DNA of 64,000 nt, from assembly GCA_030017995.1 (NCBI GenBank), contig JASEGS010000005.1:1-64000 (forward strand). The letters run 5' to 3'. The DNA is from Thermodesulfovibrionales bacterium (GTDB taxonomy: Bacteria; Nitrospirota; Thermodesulfovibrionia; Thermodesulfovibrionales; Dissulfurispiraceae). This document shows, in pieces, positions 7,343-15,251 of this stretch. Numbering within the stretch: the stretch's first letter is position 1; each line of letters starts with the position of its first letter. Under the pieces are notes generated by a model. The model did not search any database. It was not told the origin of the DNA and saw only the letters and a program-made list of their open reading frames with translations. Position numbers and translations under genes: made by a program.

Positions 7343-8632
7343 ATGAAGAAATACTGCATGATCACTTTTGGTTGCCAGATGAACGTCCATGATTCTGAAA
7401 AGATGGCTGGCCTTCTGAAATCAGAAGGCTATTCAGAAACAGAGGATCCAAAAGATGCAGACATTGTAATATTTAATACTTGCAGCATAAGGCAAAAGGC
7501 TGAGCAGAAGTTCTTTAGCCAGCTTGGCAGGACAAAAGCGATTAAGAAGAGAAAACCCGGCCTGAAAATAGCTGTAGCAGGCTGTATTGCACAACAAGAA
7601 GGAAGCAGCATCTTACAAAGGACTCCTTATGTCGACTACGTAATAGGGCCGCAGAATATATGCGCCATAAAGGATATTGTCAGGTCTGACTCCGCTGTGA
7701 TTGCTACAGATGATAATCCGAATGTAGCGGATATAGAGCTTCCTGCTGATAGAAAGGATACTGTAAGGGCATGGATAAATATCATGTATGGCTGCAATAA
7801 TTTTTGCAGCTACTGCATAGTCCCTTATACAAGGGGAAGAGAGAAGAGCCGTCCTGCTATCAGCATATTAGATGAAATAAAAGAGCTTGCGGACAAAGGA
7901 TTTAAAGAGATAACGCTTCTTGGTCAAAATGTAAATTCTTATAAGAGCGATATGAATTTCCCGGCACTTCTTGGAGAAATCAATAGAATAGGGGGCATAG
8001 AGAGGATTAGATTTGTGACATCACATCCAAAAGACCTTTCAAATGAGTTAATCTATGCAATTAGGGACTTGGAAAAGGTGTGTGAACATGTTCACCTTCC
8101 CCTTCAATCCGGTTCCACAAGGATACTTGCTTTGATGAACAGGAAATATGCATACGCGGATTATGTTAAAACAGTGGGGAAATTGTGCAAAGAAATACCG
8201 GGAATTGCAATTACATCAGATATTATTGCAGGTTTTCCTTATGAAACAGATGAAGACCATAAAACTACAATAAATGCCATTAAAGAAATTGGGTTTGATG
8301 GTATATTTGCATTTAAGTTCTCTCCCCGTCCCGGAACAAAGGCATCTGAAATGACTGATCAATTGGATGAAGGGATTAAAACAGAGAGACTCTATGAAAT
8401 ACTTGAAGTGCAAAACAAAATAACAGAGGATAAAAACAGAATGTTAGAAGGACGAGTTCAAGAAGTGCTTATTGAAGGCATAAGTGAAAATGATTCTAAA
8501 AAATTTTCGGGCAGAACAAGGACAAATAAAATAGTTAATATCCCTTCAACTAAAAGCTTAAGGGCAGGGGATATTGTTAAAGTAAAGGTTACAAGGGCAT
8601 TGAGACACTCCCTTGAAGGAAAACCAGTTTAA
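7343..8632 (+). CDS. miaB: tRNA-2-methylthio-N6-isopentenyladenosine synthase MiaB
   Basis: Radical SAM methylthiotransferase that thiomethylates i6A37 of tRNA. The N-terminal MTTase domain carries Cys11 (FGCQMN), NTCSIRQKAE and AGCIAQQ, ligands of the auxiliary cluster. The radical SAM motif is CNNFCSYC at about 151-158. A C-terminal TRAM domain ends the 429-residue protein, all usual. GGAGA lies just upstream of ATG 7343. It is followed 12 bases later by the paralogous mtaB. Confidence 0.95.
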   Translation: MKKYCMITFGCQMNVHDSEKMAGLLKSEGYSETEDPKDADIVIFNTCSIRQKAEQKFFSQLGRTKAIKKRKPGLKIAVAGCIAQQEGSSILQRTPYVDYVIGPQNICAIKDIVRSDSAVIATDDNPNVADIELPADRKDTVRAWINIMYGCNNFCSYCIVPYTRGREKSRPAISILDEIKELADKGFKEITLLGQNVNSYKSDMNFPALLGEINRIGGIERIRFVTSHPKDLSNELIYAIRDLEKVCEHVHLPLQSGSTRILALMNRKYAYADYVKTVGKLCKEIPGIAITSDIIAGFPYETDEDHKTTINAIKEIGFDGIFAFKFSPRPGTKASEMTDQLDEGIKTERLYEILEVQNKITEDKNRMLEGRVQEVLIEGISENDSKKFSGRTRTNKIVNIPSTKSLRAGDIVKVKVTRALRHSLEGKPV

Positions 8633-8644
8633 TAAATAATTTTT

Positions 8645-9886
8645 ATGAAGATAACAGTCTTAACCCTCGGTTGTAAGACAAATCAGGCAGAAAGCTTTTC
8701 TATGGAGCATTCGCTAAATAATTCAGGCCATCAAATCGTTGATATTTCTGAAAATGCAGATGTATGTATTATTAATACATGCACTGTTACAGCTAAGGCA
8801 GATTATCAATCACGACAACTTATCCGGAAGGCCTTAAGAAACAACTCAAAGGTTATTGTTACCGGCTGTTATGCTGAATTAAATCATGACCATCTAAAAC
8901 AAATATCTGCAGACATTCAGATAATCAGAAATACAGAAAAAGATAAAATTATCAATATGTTTACAAGCAAACCTTCAAGTAATAATAAAAGTAGTTTTAA
9001 TCCCCGTTATAGGCCGTTTGTAAAGGTTCAGGACGGATGTAATTTTTCGTGCACCTATTGTGCCATACCTTTGGCAAGGGGAAGATCAAGAAGCGTAGAG
9101 GTCAATGAGGTTATAGAAAAAGTAAAATTTTATGAATCAACAGGATATAACGAAATAGTTCTTACAGGGATTCATCTCGGCACCTATGGGCTTGATTTAA
9201 TCCCTAAGAGGTTGTTATCAGGATTAGTTGAAAATATATTGAAAAATACAAAGATACCAAGGATAAGAATCAGTTCGCTCGAAATTAACGAAATAGATGA
9301 ACAATTACTCGAATTAATTACTGGAGAGAGGGTCTGTAAACATATCCATGTACCGATTCAGAGCGGTGATGATAAGATATTGAAACTCATGAACAGGTCA
9401 TATTCTGTTAGCGAATTCACTTCAAGGATAATGAACATTTTAAAGAAACTGCCAAATATATCAATAGGGACTGATGTAATCGTTGGGTTCCCTGGAGAGG
9501 GAGAAAATGAATTCAATAATACAAAAGAACTAATATCTTTTTTGCCGTTTTCGCATCTTCATGTCTTTCCTTATTCTTCGAGACCTAAGACAAAGGCAAT
9601 AACTTTTTCCAGCCAGGTCAGTGAAAGAGATAAGAAAGAGAGGGCATTCACTTTAAGATCAATAGGAATGTTAAAAAAATCAGAGTATATTCAAAACAAT
9701 ATCGGGCAGACCCTTGATGTTATTATAGAATCTCGTAGCGAAGCTGGTATAATTGGCACTGCCGGGAATTATATCAAGGTTTTGCTTGATAGCGAACATG
9801 AATTAAATGAAGGAATGCTTGCCAGTATTCAGTTATCAGAGTATCACAATGGAATGGCGCTCGGAATCCCATTAAATACTACGTAA
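8645..9886 (+). CDS. mtaB: tRNA-t6A37 methylthiotransferase MtaB
   Basis: Paralogue of MiaB that acts on N6-threonylcarbamoyladenosine-37. It starts with LTLGCKTNQAES, then NTCTVTAKADYQSRQ and TGCYAEL. The CNFSCTYC radical SAM motif is at about 132-139. The CKTNQAE and KADYQSRQ signatures separate MtaB from MiaB and RimO. The TRAM-like C terminus appears short at 413 residues. It probably forms a pair with miaB. Confidence 0.88.
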   Translation: MKITVLTLGCKTNQAESFSMEHSLNNSGHQIVDISENADVCIINTCTVTAKADYQSRQLIRKALRNNSKVIVTGCYAELNHDHLKQISADIQIIRNTEKDKIINMFTSKPSSNNKSSFNPRYRPFVKVQDGCNFSCTYCAIPLARGRSRSVEVNEVIEKVKFYESTGYNEIVLTGIHLGTYGLDLIPKRLLSGLVENILKNTKIPRIRISSLEINEIDEQLLELITGERVCKHIHVPIQSGDDKILKLMNRSYSVSEFTSRIMNILKKLPNISIGTDVIVGFPGEGENEFNNTKELISFLPFSHLHVFPYSSRPKTKAITFSSQVSERDKKERAFTLRSIGMLKKSEYIQNNIGQTLDVIIESRSEAGIIGTAGNYIKVLLDSEHELNEGMLASIQLSEYHNGMALGIPLNTT

Positions 9887-10287
9887 CTTCCTTTTAATTA
9901 ATCTTTTTTTACATGCCCAAAACTTGCACAGCTTTGCTAAAAGCCTAATACTGTGCTCTCGGCTAAAATAGCTATATCACTTTGTAACAAGTTATCAACA
10001 ATGGATATTTATTTAATATGTCCGATAATATATATTATGTAAAGTATAAAATATCTGATAGGTATGTTTTCCGTCTATGGTTACAGATTATAGCCCTTTT
10101 GATTTACCATAATCCGTATCACCCTTTGCATTCAGCAGTATAAACAGGCATTTAATAATCTTATCGCATTGATAAAGACTTTGAAGCCGTGCCTGCTTTG
10201 CTTGATTACGGATTATGGATTTATTGACAAACAATTATGTATCAATTCATAATTCATAGTTTTTAATTCTCTATTTTGGAGGCATTT
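9887..10287. repeat. Intergenic stretch with palindromic repeat element A
   Basis: About 400 bases without a gene. The segment 10143-10213 (AACAGGC...GATTACGGAT) matches 27729-27798 at about three quarters of positions, with blocks ATCGCATT, CTTTGA, TGCCTGC and GATTACGGAT conserved. Outer arms CCATAATCCGTATCA near 10108 and TGATTACGGATTATGG near 10203 can pair. The rest is AT-rich. Words such as AATTCATAATTCATAG occur just before proS. GGAGG at 10278-10282 is the proS ribosome-binding site. Confidence 0.6.
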
Positions 10288-11976
10288 ATGTTGTTCTCAA
10301 AGATGTTCATCCCTACTCTACGTGGAATTCCGTCAGAAGCTGAAGCGGTCAGCCATAAGCTTATGTTGCGTGCCGGCTATGTCCGTCAACTCGCTGCAGG
10401 GCTTTATATATTTTTACCCCTCGGCTGGAGAGTTTTAAATCGTATAAATAGGATACTCAAAGAGGAAATGGAAGCTATAGGCGCCCAAGAAATATCCATG
10501 CCCATACTCCATCCTGCTGAAATCTGGCAAAAGACAGGCCGGTGGCATGAAATAAAAGAAGAGATGTTCAGATTAAAAGATAGAACTGACAGGGATATGT
10601 GTCTTGGAATGACACATGAGGAGATCATGACATGGCTTGCATCAAAGGAGATTCGTTCTTACAGGGACCTTCCGCAAATCTGGTATCAAATTCAAACTAA
10701 ATTAAGAGATGAGGCAAGACCCAAGAGCGGGATTTTGAGAACAAGGGAATTCATCATGAAGGATAGTTATAGTTTTGACATTGATGAAGACGGACTCGAA
10801 AAAAGCTACAACCTCCATGCAGAGGCTTACCATAAAATATTTAAAAGATGCGGTTTAAGGTTTTATCAGGTTGAGTCTGATCCAGGCATGATGGGAGGCG
10901 CATTTGCTCATGAATTTATGGCGCCAAGCCCTGCTGGTGAGGATGAAATAGTATTGTGCGATAAATGCGGCTATACAGCAAATGTTGAGGTGGCAAGATC
11001 AGTATCTCCTATGTCGAGTGATATGGGTTGGGAATATGAAGAGGTTCATACCCCTCAGAAGAGAACAGTTGCAGAGGTCTCAGGATTTTTAAATATAGAA
11101 CCGGCATACTTCATAAAGAGCTTGCTTTTTATGGCTGCTGAAGGCCCTGTGCTCGTTTTAATACGTGGGGACCAGGAATTGCACGAAAAGAAATTAATTA
11201 GGATAATCGGCCCATTCAGGACAGCCTTAAAAGAAGAGGTTTTATCAATTTTAGGAGTTGAGGCTGGTTTTATTGGACCTATGGAACATAAGGTGCGGAT
11301 ACTGGCTGATCAATCCATCAAAAAAGGTATCTACATATCCGGCGCCAATAAAAGTGATTTTCATGTAAAAGGCATAAAACCGGATATTCATTTTAAGGCT
11401 GAGTGGCATGATCTGCATACAGCAAAAGAAGGAGATGCTTGTCCTGAATGTAATACTTTAATAAAAATAGAAAAATCTATTGAAATAGGTAATATTTTTA
11501 AGCTTGGCATAAAGTATTCCACCCCTTTAAATGCGGTCTTCCTTGATAAAGACGGACAAGAAAAGCCCCTGATAATGGGGAGTTACGGGATAGGACCTGC
11601 AAGAATTGCAGCAGCAGCAGTAGAGCAGAATAATGATAAGGACGGCATAATTTGGCCGAAAAATATTGCCCCTTTTGATGTAGAGATCATCCCTTTAAAT
11701 ATAAATGACCAAAGAACCATGGATATATCGGAACTAATTTATGCTAACTTGAAAAATAATGGGATAGAGGTATTGATGGATGACAGAGATGAAAGGCCAG
11801 GTGTTAAGTTCAAAGACGCAGATCTTATAGGAATACCCATTCATATTATTATTGGCGAGAAGGCGCTTAAGGACGGTCTTGTGGAAGTAAAAAAACGTCA
11901 TATTAAGGAGATTAGGAAGATTCCCCTTGAAGATGTAATAAAAGAAACCTTTGCTGTTATGAATGAAATTGAATAG
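10288..11976 (+). CDS. proS: Prolyl-tRNA synthetase
   Basis: Class II aminoacyl-tRNA synthetase charging tRNA-Pro. It is the bacterial-type ProRS with the insertion (editing) domain between motifs 2 and 3. The visible sequence includes FIPTLRGIPSEAEAVSHKLM, the motif-2 region LRTREFIMKDSYSFD, and GSYGIGPARIAAAAVEQ (motif 3). The C terminus is an anticodon-binding domain (LMDDRDERPGVKFKDADLIG). At about 562 residues it has normal length. ATG 10288 is chosen over TTG 10276 because a full GGAGG lies five bases upstream. Confidence 0.97.
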   Translation: MLFSKMFIPTLRGIPSEAEAVSHKLMLRAGYVRQLAAGLYIFLPLGWRVLNRINRILKEEMEAIGAQEISMPILHPAEIWQKTGRWHEIKEEMFRLKDRTDRDMCLGMTHEEIMTWLASKEIRSYRDLPQIWYQIQTKLRDEARPKSGILRTREFIMKDSYSFDIDEDGLEKSYNLHAEAYHKIFKRCGLRFYQVESDPGMMGGAFAHEFMAPSPAGEDEIVLCDKCGYTANVEVARSVSPMSSDMGWEYEEVHTPQKRTVAEVSGFLNIEPAYFIKSLLFMAAEGPVLVLIRGDQELHEKKLIRIIGPFRTALKEEVLSILGVEAGFIGPMEHKVRILADQSIKKGIYISGANKSDFHVKGIKPDIHFKAEWHDLHTAKEGDACPECNTLIKIEKSIEIGNIFKLGIKYSTPLNAVFLDKDGQEKPLIMGSYGIGPARIAAAAVEQNNDKDGIIWPKNIAPFDVEIIPLNINDQRTMDISELIYANLKNNGIEVLMDDRDERPGVKFKDADLIGIPIHIIIGEKALKDGLVEVKKRHIKEIRKIPLEDVIKETFAVMNEIE

Positions 11977-11978
11977 TA

Positions 11979-12896
11979 ATGGTCGGGGTAATTGATATAG
12001 GTTCAAATACTATAAGGGTATTGATCGGCTATATCAAAGACGGCAAACTGACCAGAATTGCTGCTGATAGATATGTCACAAGGCTCGGCAGAAACATGCT
12101 AAAGAATGGACTCCTTGATGAAGATGGCATTGAGGAGTCCATATTGTCTTTAATAAAGATTAAGGCGTTATGCGAAAGTTTTGGAGCAAAGAAAATAGTT
12201 GCTGTTGGCACAAGTGCCCTAAGAGAGGCAAGAAATAACAATGAATTTTTAGAGAGGGTTAAAAAAGAGACAGGGATACGCATTGAAATCATCTCCGGAG
12301 AAAAAGAAGCCGAATTAACATTAAAAGGGATATTGACATCAGGACTCAGCTATCAAACATGTTTCATTGTTGATGTTGGAGGCGGAAGCACAGAATGGAT
12401 CTATTACACAAAAGACGGGGGACAAAGTCTAAATATGGGGAGTGTGCCTATCGGTGCTGTAAAACTCTCTGAAAGTTTTATAAGACATGACCCCCCTACC
12501 CCAGAAGAACTCACTCATATAAAAAATTTTATCTCACAACAACTTTTTATGGCATTAGATCTTTCACTCATCACTAATCACCAACCGCTAACCTTCATAG
12601 CCACTGGCGGCACTGCAACGACAATAGCAGCCATAGACAAGAAACTTTGCAAGTATGAGGGCGAAAAAGTTCATGAACACAGGATTTCTCACTACGATAT
12701 GAAAGCGATATATGAGAAATTAACCACTTTGTCTTTTGATGACAGGGCTAAACTCAAGGGCTTGGAGCCAGATAGGGCAGGAATTATAATACCAGGAACA
12801 TTTGTTTTACTGATTTTCATGGAAATCCTGAAAACCAAAGAGATGATCGTAAGCGATTACGGCCTTTTGGAAGGCTTGTTAGTAAGTAATGCATGA
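11979..12896 (+). CDS. Ppx/GppA family phosphatase
   Basis: Exopolyphosphatase / pppGpp phosphohydrolase family with an actin-like ATPase fold. It begins GVIDIGSNTIRVLIG, with VDVGGGSTEWIY and GGTATTIAAI further on. At 305 residues it contains only the two actin-like domains and lacks the C-terminal HD-like region of long Ppx/GppA, like short actinobacterial and Nitrospirota forms. It follows proS by two bases. The segment LSLITNHQPLTF at about residue 194 is encoded by a TCACTAATCACCAACC-like low-complexity run at a loop position. Confidence 0.85.
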   Translation: MVGVIDIGSNTIRVLIGYIKDGKLTRIAADRYVTRLGRNMLKNGLLDEDGIEESILSLIKIKALCESFGAKKIVAVGTSALREARNNNEFLERVKKETGIRIEIISGEKEAELTLKGILTSGLSYQTCFIVDVGGGSTEWIYYTKDGGQSLNMGSVPIGAVKLSESFIRHDPPTPEELTHIKNFISQQLFMALDLSLITNHQPLTFIATGGTATTIAAIDKKLCKYEGEKVHEHRISHYDMKAIYEKLTTLSFDDRAKLKGLEPDRAGIIIPGTFVLLIFMEILKTKEMIVSDYGLLEGLLVSNA

Positions 12897-12941
12897 TATT
12901 ATATGGATTTAAGCATGCATGGGTATGGTATGATTACTAAT

Positions 12942-13688
12942 ATGAAAAAGGTTTTTGAAAGACCTGTAAGTCTGAAGAATACGCAGTTTCGTTACTGTCC
13001 TGGATGCGGCCATAGCCTTATTCACAAGTTAATCGCAGAAGTTATAGATAAACTCGGCATACAAGGCAAAACCATTGGTATCGCTCCTGTAGGATGCGCT
13101 GTTTTTGCTTATGATTATTTTGATTTTGACATGATAGAAGTTGCTCATGGCAGGCCTCCAGCAGCTGCAACAGGTATGAAACGCACTCTGCCTGACAGAA
13201 TTGTTTTTTCATATCAGGGCGACGGCGACCTTGCTGCTATAGGGACTGCGGAGATTATACATGCTGCAAACAGAGGCGAAAATATAACTGTCATTTTTGT
13301 CAATAATGCTACGTATGGGATGACAGGGGGACAGATGGCGCCAACAACATTACTTGAACAAAAAACCACAACCACTCCAAAAGGCAGGGATGTAAAATTA
13401 GCAGGCTATCCATTGCACGTCTCTGAAATGCTTGCTACTATAGACGGTGTATCTTTTGTAGCAAGGACTTCTGTTGATTCGTTCAAAAACCTTGCAATCA
13501 CAAAAAAACTTATAGAAAAGGCATTTATATATCAAATGGAAGGGAAAGGATTCACCTTTATCGAAATATTGTCCCCCTGTCCAACAGACTGGTGGATGAC
13601 ACCTGAAAAAGCAATTGAGTGGCTTCAATCAAAGATGATGAAAGTTTACAAAACAGGGATACTTAAAGATAAATGGAAAAGCGAATAA
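12942..13688 (+). CDS. 2-oxoacid:ferredoxin oxidoreductase, beta subunit
   Basis: Thiamine-diphosphate-binding subunit of a pyruvate/2-oxoglutarate/2-oxoisovalerate:ferredoxin oxidoreductase. It has the CPGCGH cluster-associated motif near the N terminus and the TPP motif GDGDLAAIG...VFVNNATYGMTGGQ. At about 248 residues from ATG 12942 it fits the KorB/VorB type. An upstream in-frame ATG at 12903 adds an unlikely leader. It overlaps the gamma subunit start by 16 bases. No alpha subunit or ferredoxin-like delta subunit is adjacent, so the partner must be elsewhere. The exact substrate cannot be decided. Confidence 0.88.
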   Translation: MKKVFERPVSLKNTQFRYCPGCGHSLIHKLIAEVIDKLGIQGKTIGIAPVGCAVFAYDYFDFDMIEVAHGRPPAAATGMKRTLPDRIVFSYQGDGDLAAIGTAEIIHAANRGENITVIFVNNATYGMTGGQMAPTTLLEQKTTTTPKGRDVKLAGYPLHVSEMLATIDGVSFVARTSVDSFKNLAITKKLIEKAFIYQMEGKGFTFIEILSPCPTDWWMTPEKAIEWLQSKMMKVYKTGILKDKWKSE

Positions 13689-14233
13689 TTATTGCCGGAT
13701 CCGGCGGTCAGGGCATTCTCTTCCTCGGAAGGCTTATAGCATATTCAGGAATGTTGGAAGGCAAAGATGTTACATGGTTCCCATCATACGGGGCAGAGAT
13801 GCGAGGAGGAACGGCAAACTGTACAGTTATCCTATCCGATGAAATGATAGGCTCTCCTGTTATAAGAAACCCGGATTTGCTTGTTGTAATGAATGAGGCA
13901 TCTTATAACCGTTTTTTGGATAGACTTATGCCTAATGGCGTTTTGATTTATGATTCCTCTCTGATTGATATAAAAAGGCACAGAGAAGACATCGAAACAA
14001 TAAAAGTGCCTGCGAGCGAACTGGCGACAACCTTGAACAGCACCAGACAGGCTAATATGGTCATGATGGGCGCATTGGTTGCAGCAACCGGCATTTTAGA
14101 TATTGGTTCTGTAATCAGGGCCATTGAAGAGATGACCTCTGAGCACAGAAAGGATTCTATTGAAATTAATAAGGAATTGATGATGCTTGGCTCCAAGAGC
14201 ATCAATCCTTTTGTTAATAGAACATTGTCATGA
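13673..14233 (+). CDS. 2-oxoacid:ferredoxin oxidoreductase, gamma subunit
   Basis: Gamma-domain subunit of the same oxidoreductase. It has IIIAGSGGQGILFLGRLIA at the N terminus, followed by PSYGAEMRGGTANCTV and RQANMVMMGALVA, all typical of POR/KOR gamma subunits. At 186 residues it is of normal size. It is translationally coupled to the beta subunit and overlaps the acetyltransferase start by ATGA. The order beta-gamma without alpha is unusual, because the alpha gene normally sits immediately upstream. Confidence 0.88.
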   Translation: MEKRIIIAGSGGQGILFLGRLIAYSGMLEGKDVTWFPSYGAEMRGGTANCTVILSDEMIGSPVIRNPDLLVVMNEASYNRFLDRLMPNGVLIYDSSLIDIKRHREDIETIKVPASELATTLNSTRQANMVMMGALVAATGILDIGSVIRAIEEMTSEHRKDSIEINKELMMLGSKSINPFVNRTLS

Positions 14234-14688
14234 AAATTAGGAAACCAAACATCTCTGATATAAGCCAGATACATAAACTTGTTAATGAATTTGCCAAAAA
14301 GGAAGAAATGCTGCCGAGGGCGCTCAATGAATTATATGAGAGTGTCAGAGACTTCTTTATTTGCGAGAAGGACGGTACAATAGCGGGTGTTTGTGCATTG
14401 CGAATCCTATGGGAGGACCTGGCAGAAATAAGGTCCCTCGCTGTCAGAAAAGAATATCAAGGCCTTGGAATCGGCAAAAGCCTTATCAGGAAGTGTTTAA
14501 AAGAAGCAAGTGATTTAGGCATTAAAAGAGTTTTTGCCTTAACATATAACCCTGATTTTTTAAAAAAAATAGGGTTTAATGCAATAGACAAAACCAAGCT
14601 TCCTCATAAAATATGGGGAGATTGTCTTAAATGTCCAAAATTCCCCGAATGTGATGAACATGCGGTCATTATAGAAATCAGCAAATAG
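14230..14688 (+). CDS. GNAT N-acetyltransferase (short ArgA-like)
   Basis: Single GNAT domain of 152 residues. The acetyl-CoA loop is VRKEYQGLGIGKSLIRKC (about residues 77-94), and the end has a Cys-containing motif CLKCPKFPECDEHA. It resembles short N-acetylglutamate synthases that replace ArgA in arginine synthesis in many Deltaproteobacteria and Nitrospirota. The start overlaps the preceding gene's stop as ATGA. Substrate is inferred from family resemblance only; other amino-group acceptors are possible. Confidence 0.72.
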   Translation: MKIRKPNISDISQIHKLVNEFAKKEEMLPRALNELYESVRDFFICEKDGTIAGVCALRILWEDLAEIRSLAVRKEYQGLGIGKSLIRKCLKEASDLGIKRVFALTYNPDFLKKIGFNAIDKTKLPHKIWGDCLKCPKFPECDEHAVIIEISK

Positions 14689-14702
14689 TCGTTTTCTAAC
14701 CA

Positions 14703-15251
14703 TCATTCTGCTTGCATTCTAATTTCTGCATTATCCCTCAATTTCGCTATGTGATTCTTCAATTGTCTGTTTGTTTCCAATTCAAACAAGTATTTCTCAA
14801 TGTCATCTCTTACAGACCGATACTCCCGTCCCCTAAAATCACTAATATGGTCATTATAAAACTTTTTAACTTCATCTTCTTTTATGAATATTAATGATTT
14901 GATTTTAATATCTATATAGTCTCTTATCATCTCATCATCTGTTGATGCTTCGAGCCTCATCTTCTTTGCCTCTTTAATGAGCAATATGCGGTTGATCATG
15001 GAATTTATAACATCTTGCTTTGTTATATTCACGACATTTTTCCCCATCTTTATATGTTCATCATGAAGTTCTGAAAGAGTGATAGCCGTATCGTCTATAT
15101 ATGCAACAACCCTGTCTATTATCTCAGCAGAACTTTTGGAACAGTAGAGCAGTAGAGCAACAGCGCAGTAGAAAAACAAAATAGAGCAATATCGCAGACT
15201 AAAAATAACTACTGCTCTGCTGCCCCGTTGCTCTGTTGCTCTAAAACGCAT
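14703..15251 (-). CDS. SurA N-terminal-domain-like periplasmic protein
   Basis: Probable exported chaperone-like protein. After a hydrophobic signal segment, the mature part begins SAEIIDRVVAYIDDTAITLS, like the SurA N-terminal domain (VDxVVAxVNxxxI). The rest is helical, with no parvulin prolyl-isomerase domain. ATG 15251 overlaps the Omp85 stop by a few bases; ATG 15275 is possible. The signal peptide region is built from AGAGCAACAGAGCAG-type words and may be a repeat insertion turned into a leader. It is the last gene of the minus-strand array after tamB and Omp85, fitting outer-membrane protein handling. Confidence 0.68.
   Translation of the reverse strand: MRFRATEQRGSRAVVIFSLRYCSILFFYCAVALLLYCSKSSAEIIDRVVAYIDDTAITLSELHDEHIKMGKNVVNITKQDVINSMINRILLIKEAKKMRLEASTDDEMIRDYIDIKIKSLIFIKEDEVKKFYNDHISDFRGREYRSVRDDIEKYLFELETNRQLKNHIAKLRDNAEIRMQAE
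15139..15242. repeat. Word-palindrome element (AGAGCAACAGAGC words)
   Basis: On the plus strand, purine-rich words GGAACAGTAGAGCAGTAGAG and CAACAGCGCAGTAG occupy the left half. Their pyrimidine-rich reverse-complement words CTACTGCTCTGCTGC and GTTGCTCTGTTGCTCT occupy the right half, with an A-rich centre. The whole makes an imperfect hairpin of about 100 bases spanning the end of the Omp85 gene and the signal peptide of the SurA-like gene. A second element with similar vocabulary lies at 17854-17938. Confidence 0.7.
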
